A stretch of DNA of 6,482 bases from Caulobacter sp. (GTDB lineage Bacteria; Pseudomonadota; Alphaproteobacteria; Caulobacterales; Caulobacteraceae): the NCBI GenBank assembly GCA_028291125.1, contig JAQGIN010000228.1:1-6482 (forward strand), read 5' to 3'. Both the position numbers and the translations under genes were made by a program. This document shows positions 1 to 4,354 of this stretch, one piece after another. Below the pieces are notes generated by a model. It was not told the origin of the DNA. It worked only from the letters and a program-made list of their open reading frames with translations, and did no database searches. Within the stretch, counting starts at the first letter, position 1, and each line of letters starts with the position of its first letter.

Positions 1-445
1 TGCAGCGGATCTTCCCGTCGAGCACGCCCACCCGCGCCGACCGGCCGCCGGTCAGGTCGTAATAGCTTTCGCGCCCCGCGGCCGAAACGCCAAGATAGTC
101 CGGCCCGGTGAAGCGACAGGCGGGGAATTTGTCTTCCGCGGCGCGCCCCGGATACGGCCGACGCATGCACATCATGTGCCCGGCCCGGCGCTGGAACAGC
201 ACCCCCTCGTAGACCGTCTGGCTGGGCGGGGCGGACGACTTATAGAACCGCGTCTTGGCCAAGGGCTCGCAAGGCGGTCCGGTCATGCTCCAGAAGGCGG
301 CGTCGGCGGCGGCGGCCTGACCTTGCTCGTTCCAGACGAGCCACAGTCCGGGAAGACTGACCAGCGTGGCGGTGACCAGCCAAGTCGCGACGGTCGCGAT
401 CCGCTTCTTCCGGTCGCCTTCGACGCGGATCACGCTCTGGAGCAT
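1..445 (-). CDS. Membrane-anchored hypothetical protein, 3' part missing (runs off left edge)
   Basis: Open frame from ATG at 445 to the left edge, giving 148 residues without a stop. TGA lies two codons upstream of the ATG (TGA ACC ACG ATG), so the start cannot be earlier in this frame; no strong ribosome binding site is visible. Residues 1-15 are basic and polar, residues about 16-38 form one hydrophobic segment (ATVATWLVTATLVSLPGLWL), and the rest is soluble, so a signal anchor or uncleaved signal with an exported domain is likely. Cysteines lie at 59, 93, 110 and 148, spaced as if for disulfides. Landmarks include FWSMTGPPC (51-59), a GHMMC stretch (89-93) and CRFTGPDYLGV (110-120). From memory, this pattern (xWxxxGPPC, GHxxC, CxFTxP) resembles a small uncharacterised Caulobacteraceae family; function is unknown. 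It is divergent from the M20 gene and shares a symmetric promoter region with it. Confidence 0.72.
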   Translation of the reverse strand, partial: MLQSVIRVEGDRKKRIATVATWLVTATLVSLPGLWLVWNEQGQAAAADAAFWSMTGPPCEPLAKTRFYKSSAPPSQTVYEGVLFQRRAGHMMCMRRPYPGRAAEDKFPACRFTGPDYLGVSAAGRESYYDLTGGRSARVGVLDGKIRC

Positions 446-462
446 CGTGGTTCACCGGACTC

Positions 463-505
463 GATTGACGCCTGTACTTTTCATTGAAAATTACACGTGT
501 CAATC
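463..505. promoter_or_regulatory. 43-bp AT-rich near-palindrome with opposed promoter elements
   Basis: The sequence 463-505 is a dyad centred on base 484: 18 of 21 base pairs match, with mismatches at 470/498, 472/496 and 477/491. The outer arms are GATTGAC and GTCAATC and the core TTTTCATTGAAAA (478-490) is perfect. Because it is symmetric it carries one -35-like hexamer per strand: TTGACG at 465-470 (plus) and TTGACA at 503-498 (minus). AT-rich -10 candidates follow at 17-18 bp spacing (AAATTA/AATTAC near 488-494 on plus, AAAGTA/AAGTAC near 480-474 on minus); they are poor matches to consensus. Predicted starts would be near 500 for the M20 gene and near 468 for the left-edge gene. It could instead be a regulator operator, or both. 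Confidence 0.6.
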
Positions 506-599
506 ATATCTGGCCACACGGCGATCCTCTCCTCGAAAATCAGCGATTGGCAAGTTTTCCGCCACGCCGCACAGTCCGTCCAAATCTCGGGGGAACGCG

Positions 600-2072
600 A
601 TGGGCTGGAAGAGCACGACGGCGCTGACGGCGCTCGGTCTGGTGCTGGCGACCGCCGGCGTGGTGGCGGTGCGCACCGCCACCTTCAAGGCCCCGGCCCA
701 GGTCGATATCGCCGGCGCCCACTTGGCCGCGGCCCGGCCGGTCGACGTCGCCAAGGCGGCGACCCACCTGTCGGAGGCGGTGCGCATCCAGACCGTCAGC
801 CACCAGGACCCGGCGCAGGACCAGCCGGCCCAGTGGGACCAGCTGCACGCCTGGCTGCAGGCGAGCTACCCCGCCGCCCACGCCGCCATGAGCCGCGAGG
901 TCGTCGGCGGCCACGCCCTGATCTATACCTGGCCGGGCTCGGACCCGGCCCTGGCCCCGATCATTCTGATGGCCCACCAGGACGTGGTGCCGGTGACGCC
1001 GGGCAGCGAGGGGGCCTGGAAGCATCCGCCGTTCGCCGGCGTCATCGCTGACGGGGCGGTCTGGGGTCGCGGGTCGATCGACGACAAGGGCAGCCTGATC
1101 ACCCTGTTCGAGGCCCTGGACGGTCTGGCGGCCGGCGGCTTCAAGCCGCGACGAACGGTGATCGTGGTCAGCGGCCACGACGAGGAGGTGCGCGGCCTCG
1201 GCGCCCAGGCCGCGGCCGCGGCGCTGAAGGCGCGGGGCGTCAAGGCCCAGTTCGTGCTCGACGAGGGCATGCTGGTGGTCGCCGACCACCCGGTGACCGG
1301 CAAGCCCGTCGCCCTGATCGGCACGGCCGAGAAGGGCTACGCCACCCTCAAGGTGGTGGCCCCGGCGGCTGGCGGCCATTCGTCGGCTCCGCCGCAGGAG
1401 ACCGGGGTCGCCACCCTGGCCCGGGCGGTGCTGGCCATCACGGGCAAGCCGTTCCCGATGAAGTTCGCCGGCCCCGGCGCCGACATGCTCAAGGCCATCG
1501 CTCCGCACGCCTCGCCGGTGGTGAAGATGGCGGTGGCCAACAGCTGGCTGTTCTCGCCGCTGCTGGTGTCGGTCAGCGCCAAGACCCCGGCCGGGGCGGC
1601 CATGCTGCACACCACCATCGCCCCGACCATGCTGCAGGGCAGCCCCAAGGAGAACGTGCTGCCGCAGGACGCCAGCGCCTGGATCAATTACCGCATCGCC
1701 CCCGGCGACAGCTCGGCCGACGTCATCAACCGGGCCCGGGCGGCGGTCGGCAGCCTGCCGGTGACGCTGAGCTGGAGCCGGCCGCCGAACGAGCCGACCG
1801 GGGTCTCCTCGACCCGCTCCCCGGGCTGGACGGTGCTGGCCGCCCTGGCCGCCGACGAGAGCCGCGCCCCGGTCGCCCCCGGCCTGATGACCGCCGCCAC
1901 CGACAGCCGCTATCTGCAGTCGGTGGCCGACGACGTCTACCGCTTCCAGCCGCTGGTGCTGAAGGTCGGCGACATCGAGATGATCCACGGGACCAACGAG
2001 CATATCGGCCTCGACAATATCGAGCGCATGGTGCGATTCTATCAGCGGCTAGTGGAGACGGCCGCGCGATGA
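600..2072 (+). CDS. Membrane-anchored M20 family zinc metallopeptidase (PM20D1/carboxypeptidase S-like)
   Basis: A 490-residue dizinc amidohydrolase or carboxypeptidase. ATG 600 is chosen because GGGGGAA (589-595) lies just upstream and a hydrophobic signal-anchor follows (about residues 6-24, TTALTALGLVLATAGVVAV); the frame stays open further up but would overlap the divergent gene. Catalytic features in order: HQDVVPV with zinc ligand H126; SIDDKG with bridging Asp D161; HDEEV with general base E195 and zinc ligand E196; VLDEG with ligand D221; GGHSSAP with H260, the dimerisation-domain histidine that reaches the active site in this family; and HGTNE with final ligand H463. All metallocentre residues are present, so it should be active. 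Length and N-terminal anchor fit the PM20D1/CPS1 branch, which cleaves N-acyl amino acids or dipeptides, rather than the cytosolic PepV/DapE branch. The substrate cannot be read from sequence. It probably works on the periplasmic side. A single-gene unit is likely: the next gene, 64 bp on, has its own -10. Confidence 0.95.
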   Translation: MGWKSTTALTALGLVLATAGVVAVRTATFKAPAQVDIAGAHLAAARPVDVAKAATHLSEAVRIQTVSHQDPAQDQPAQWDQLHAWLQASYPAAHAAMSREVVGGHALIYTWPGSDPALAPIILMAHQDVVPVTPGSEGAWKHPPFAGVIADGAVWGRGSIDDKGSLITLFEALDGLAAGGFKPRRTVIVVSGHDEEVRGLGAQAAAAALKARGVKAQFVLDEGMLVVADHPVTGKPVALIGTAEKGYATLKVVAPAAGGHSSAPPQETGVATLARAVLAITGKPFPMKFAGPGADMLKAIAPHASPVVKMAVANSWLFSPLLVSVSAKTPAGAAMLHTTIAPTMLQGSPKENVLPQDASAWINYRIAPGDSSADVINRARAAVGSLPVTLSWSRPPNEPTGVSSTRSPGWTVLAALAADESRAPVAPGLMTAATDSRYLQSVADDVYRFQPLVLKVGDIEMIHGTNEHIGLDNIERMVRFYQRLVETAAR

Positions 2073-2101
2073 TCCCGTCGCGAGCGTGACAACAACGCCG
2101 G

Positions 2102-2136
2102 TTACGTCCACCCCGCCGCCACGCTAGAACCCCGCC
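2102..2136 (+). promoter_or_regulatory. Promoter of the Rieske gene; predicts a leaderless mRNA
   Basis: GCTAGAAC at 2123-2130 matches all eight positions of the Caulobacter housekeeping -10 consensus GCTANAWC. If its last base is -7, then +1 falls at 2137, the A of the Rieske ATG. No Shine-Dalgarno sequence is present in the few bases before the ATG (CCCCGCC), which agrees with a leaderless transcript. The -35 is weak: TTACGTC at 2102-2108 is at the right distance (14-bp spacer) but matches TTGACGS poorly. Confidence 0.6.
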
Positions 2137-3264
2137 ATGCCCGACGACGCCCTCATCGCCCCCACCGCCGCCAAGGCCGCCACCGCCCGGGCCGCGCCCG
2201 CCGGCACGTTCGGCGAGGGCTTCGTCACCGACATCTGGTACGTCGCCGCCCTGGCCGGCGAGCTGAAGCCCGGAAAGATGGAGCACCGCGAGATCCTCGG
2301 CGAGCCGGTGCTACTGGGCCGCACGCGCCAAGGCCAGGTCTACGCCCTGCGCGACGTCTGTCCGCACCGCGCCGCCACCCTGTCGGCCGGCCGCGTCCAC
2401 CGGGAGGCCGACGGCCGCGAGACCGTGGAATGCCCCTATCACGGCTGGCGCTTCGCCACCGACGGGGCCTGCGCCAAGATCCCCTCCCTGACCGCCGACA
2501 GCGCGCTCGACGTCGCCAAGGTGCGGGTGCGGCGCTATCCGGTCGCCGAGCAGCAGGGCCTGGTCTGGATCTGGATGGCCTCGGACCCGCGCTTCGACGG
2601 CGACCCGTCCGAGCCGCCGCCGACCATTCCTGGCGTGGTCGGCGGCAAGCCCAAGCTGATCGACAAGCTCGACTACGACATCCACATCGACCACGCGGTG
2701 CTGGGCCTGATCGACCCGGCCCACGGCCCCTATGTCCACCAGCAGTGGTGGTGGCGCAGCAAGGCCAGCCAGCACGAGAAACAGAAACGCTTCGCCCCGT
2801 CCGAGGCCGGCTTCACCATGGTGCGGCACGAGCCGTCGAAGAACTCCAAGGCCTACGCCATCCTCGGCGGCGAGCCGCTGACCGAGATCACCTTCCGCCT
2901 GCCCGGCCTGCGCTGGGAGCATGTGATGGTCGGCAAGCGCCAGGTGCTGGCCCTGTCGGCCATGACCCCGATCAACGCCGGCAAGACCCGGATGAACCAG
3001 ATCATGTGGTCGGACCATCCGATCTTCATGCTGCTGTATCCGCTGATCGCCGTGGCGGCGCGGGCCTTCCTGCGCCAGGACGGCTGGATCGTCGGCGTCC
3101 AGAGCCAAGGCCTGCGCGACAACCCGCCCTTGATGTGGGCCGGCGACGCCGACCAGCAGGCCCGCTGGTACCAGCAGATCAAGCGCGAATGGCTGGCCAG
3201 CCGCCGCGAGGGCCGGGCCTTCGTCAATCCGGTCAAGGCCGTGACGCTGCGGTGGCGGACTTAG
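2137..3264 (+). CDS. Rieske non-haem iron oxygenase, alpha (oxygenase) subunit
   Basis: A 375-residue oxygenase component that would use electrons from a separate reductase, and O2, to hydroxylate, demethylate or desaturate a substrate. The N-terminal Rieske domain (about 30-140) has C75-x-H77 and C99-x-x-H102 for the [2Fe-2S] cluster, with a 21-residue gap. The catalytic domain has DPAHGPYVH (193-201): D193 is the inter-subunit electron-transfer Asp, and H196 and H201 are iron ligands with the usual HxxxxH spacing. D315 in QDGWIVGVQ fits the third ligand by analogy with dicamba monooxygenase/VanA-type enzymes. G190 sits where dicamba monooxygenase has a nearby Asn. Residues about 295-312 (PIFMLLYPLIAVAARAFL) are strongly hydrophobic, suggesting membrane contact or a lipophilic substrate tunnel. 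No reductase, ferredoxin or beta subunit is in the window. The first 27 residues are Ala/Pro-rich and precede the fold. The substrate is unknown; VanA-like one-component architecture is the closest type. Confidence 0.93.
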   Translation: MPDDALIAPTAAKAATARAAPAGTFGEGFVTDIWYVAALAGELKPGKMEHREILGEPVLLGRTRQGQVYALRDVCPHRAATLSAGRVHREADGRETVECPYHGWRFATDGACAKIPSLTADSALDVAKVRVRRYPVAEQQGLVWIWMASDPRFDGDPSEPPPTIPGVVGGKPKLIDKLDYDIHIDHAVLGLIDPAHGPYVHQQWWWRSKASQHEKQKRFAPSEAGFTMVRHEPSKNSKAYAILGGEPLTEITFRLPGLRWEHVMVGKRQVLALSAMTPINAGKTRMNQIMWSDHPIFMLLYPLIAVAARAFLRQDGWIVGVQSQGLRDNPPLMWAGDADQQARWYQQIKREWLASRREGRAFVNPVKAVTLRWRT

Positions 3265-3272
3265 CAGACAGA

Positions 3273-3372
3273 TCTGGGATCGATGGAGCGGGGACAGGCG
3301 CCCACCCCGTGGTCTGTACAAACCTGGCGGGGCCCGTGGGGTGGGCGCCTGTCCCCGTCTATCTATCCCAGA
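3273..3372. repeat. Palindromic dispersed repeat, copy 1
   Basis: Perfect 20-bp inverted arms, CGGGGACAGGCGCCCACCCC at 3289-3308 and its complement at 3338-3357, enclose a 29-base centre. A second, outer pair of arms (3273-3284 and 3361-3372, one mismatch) makes a nested palindrome of 100 bp. The reverse complement of 3289-3357 aligns without gaps to copy 2 at 3549-3617, with 57 of 69 identities by my hand count, including the loop (GCCAGGTTYGTACAGAC). The copies are therefore the same element in opposite orientation. It begins 8 bases after the Rieske stop codon. Arms containing GGGACAGGC recall REP-type palindromes mobilised by RAYT transposases; no transposase is present here. Confidence 0.85.
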
Positions 3373-3383
3373 CCCCACAAACG

Positions 3384-3418
3384 AAAGCCCGCCTGGCCAG
3401 GGGCCAGACGGGCTTTCT
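3384..3418. terminator. Strong hairpin terminator between convergent genes
   Basis: AAAGCCCG (3384-3391) pairs with CGGGCTTT (3409-3416) and CTGGCC (3393-3398) with GGCCAG (3402-3407), with one C/A mismatch (3392/3408) and a 3-base loop. The stem ends in A-tract/T-tract, so it could terminate both strands, serving the Rieske gene from the left and possibly the GST gene from the right. There is no long U run beyond the stem (CTCC follows). Confidence 0.75.
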
Positions 3419-3542
3419 CCCCAGCGCACGTCGAGGGACGGGCAGCGCGCGCCAGAGGCTGGGGACGAGCCCCATGACGCACAGACTGACAGGTCGAAGC
3501 TGAACGGGATCGGGGGCGCGCGGACAGGGTTCGTTCATGATG
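3419..3542. other. Gene-free spacer between the two repeat copies
   Basis: Part of the 359-bp gene-free stretch 3265-3623. No coding frame here has codon bias or a ribosome binding site that I trust. It holds only small dyads: TCCCCAGC (3418-3425) with GCTGGGGA (3458-3465), and GGGG-ACGAG-CCCC (3461-3473). No tRNA fold or promoter was recognised. Confidence 0.5.
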
Positions 3543-3623
3543 GATGGAAGGGGACAGGCATTCACCCCCGTGGCCGAGCCAGGTTCGTACAGACTGCGGG
3601 GTGGGCGCCTGTCCCCGCTCAAT
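3543..3623. repeat. Palindromic dispersed repeat, copy 2 (inverted relative to copy 1)
   Basis: The arms are GGGGACAGGC-ATT-CACCCC (3550-3568) and GGGGTGGGCGCCTGTCCCC (3598-3616). The left arm differs from perfect pairing at ATT, where copy 1 has GCC; two of these would still form G-U pairs in RNA. The centre carries GCCAGGTTCGTACAGAC, matching the complement of the copy 1 centre. Similarity to copy 1 extends weakly into both flanks (GATGGA on the left, CCCCGCTCNATC on the right). The strongly paired part ends 7 bases before the GST stop codon at 3624-3626, mirroring copy 1 beside the Rieske stop. Confidence 0.8.
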
Positions 3624-4250
3624 CTACTCCCCCAGCCTATACGGCCCGCTCTTGACCAGCGCCGCCTTCCAGGCCGGGCGGGCGTGCAGGCGGTCGAGCC
3701 AGGCGGCGATATTGGCGTAGACCGGCAGCTTGCCCTGGGCCTTGGCCACCTCGGCGACGAAGCTCATCTGCACGTCGGCCCCGGTCAGGTGGTCGCCGAC
3801 CAGGAAGGCGCGGCCGGCCAGGGCCTCGTCGACATAGGTCAGGTGCTTGACGATCTCGCCGCCGATGCGCGGCCACAGCGGCGCCCCGGCCTCGCCCAGC
3901 CGGCCGACATACATCTTCAGCAGCAGGGCCGGCATGGCCGAGCCCTCGGCGTAGTGCAGCCACTGCTGGTAGAGGTTGTAGTCGTGGGTGGCCGGGTCGG
4001 GGGCCAGGCGGCCGCCGCCGTGGCGGCGGATGATATAATCGATGATCGCCCCGGACTCGCTGATCACATGGCCGTCGTCCTCGATCACCGGGGCCTTGCC
4101 CAGCGGGTGGATCGCGGTCAGCTCCGGCGGGGCCAAGTGGGTCTTGGGATCGCGGGTATAGGCCTTGAGCGCGTAGGGCAGGCCCAGCTCCTCCAGCAGC
4201 CAGAGGATCCGCTGCGACCGCGACTCGTTGAGGTGGTGGACGACGATCAT
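3624..4250 (-). CDS. Glutathione S-transferase family protein
   Basis: A complete 208-residue cytosolic GST, the normal length for the family. ATG 4250 is preceded by AGGGAG (4265-4260 on the minus strand) at 9-base spacing. The N-terminal thioredoxin-like domain (1 to about 80) starts HHLNESRSQRILW, with S10 or S12 the likely glutathione-activating residue. It contains the cis-proline in GKAPV (P54) and the ESGAI motif (E65, S66) that grips the gamma-glutamyl group of glutathione. The all-helical C-terminal domain (about 88-200) includes the N-capping box TGAD (T156-D159) that is conserved for folding. It would conjugate glutathione to electrophiles or act as a glutathione-dependent reductase/isomerase; the substrate cannot be read. 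It is divergent from mcd across 104 bp and convergent with the Rieske gene, so it is probably monocistronic. Confidence 0.95.
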   Translation of the reverse strand: MIVVHHLNESRSQRILWLLEELGLPYALKAYTRDPKTHLAPPELTAIHPLGKAPVIEDDGHVISESGAIIDYIIRRHGGGRLAPDPATHDYNLYQQWLHYAEGSAMPALLLKMYVGRLGEAGAPLWPRIGGEIVKHLTYVDEALAGRAFLVGDHLTGADVQMSFVAEVAKAQGKLPVYANIAAWLDRLHARPAWKAALVKSGPYRLGE

Positions 4251-4278
4251 GCGTGGCCGCTCCCTGGTGCGTCATGCT

Positions 4279-4310
4279 GCATTGCGGCATTGCTCGCACA
4301 TGCGAAATGC
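4279..4310. promoter_or_regulatory. Candidate operator between GST and mcd
   Basis: TCGCA-CA-TGCGA (4294-4305) is a palindrome. Outer arms GCATT (4287-4291) and AATGC (4306-4310) extend it, with a 2-base bulge (GC, 4292-4293) on the left. GCATTGC also occurs twice as a direct repeat, at 4279-4285 and 4287-4293, with an 8-bp period. It lies midway in the divergent control region, upstream of a CTAGA core (4313-4317) that could form part of a -10 on either strand. Its place just upstream of the mcd -10 candidate suggests a regulator-binding site. Confidence 0.45.
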
Positions 4311-4354
4311 TTCTAGACTGAAGAAAACAACTGTTTAGCGCCGGGGAGCAAGCC
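4311..4354 (+). promoter_or_regulatory. mcd leader: weak -10 candidate and ribosome binding site
   Basis: TCTAGACT (4312-4319) is a partial match to GCTANAWC; no clear -35 is visible, only TTGCTCG at 4290-4296 inside the operator candidate. AAACA-AC-TGTTT (4325-4336) is a short inverted repeat in the leader. GGGGAG (4343-4348), six bases before ATG 4355, is a good Shine-Dalgarno and fixes the start. Confidence 0.4.

Noticed and set aside
493..500. ACACGTGT 8-bp palindrome as a separate operator
   Set aside because: It lies within one arm of the larger 463-505 dyad and is short enough to arise by chance, so I do not list it separately.
366..599. Upstream in-frame start for the M20 gene at 366
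   Set aside because: It would overlap the divergent gene by 80 bases, adds residues lacking homology-like features, and buries the signal anchor; ATG 600 has a Shine-Dalgarno and puts the anchor at the N-terminus.
540..2003. Long open frame (487 codons) on the minus strand, antisense to the M20 gene
   Set aside because: The translation is low-complexity (rich in G, H, Q, A, R, D) with no domain, as expected for the antisense of a GC-rich gene; the plus-strand frame has all catalytic motifs.
3418..3465. TCCCCAGC...GCTGGGGA inverted repeat as another terminator or small RNA
   Set aside because: Arms of only 8 bp separated by 32 bases, no T-run and no promoter; not distinguishable from chance in GC-rich DNA.
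3283..3655. Small open frames across the repeat region (3283-3477, 3341-3655, 3359-3622)
   Set aside because: They consist largely of translated palindrome arms and a terminator; no ribosome binding site or codon bias.
3537..4316. 259-codon plus-strand frame across the second repeat and the GST gene
   Set aside because: It begins inside the palindromic repeat and reads the GST gene antisense; its sequence has the typical V/G/L/H/Q-rich antisense composition.
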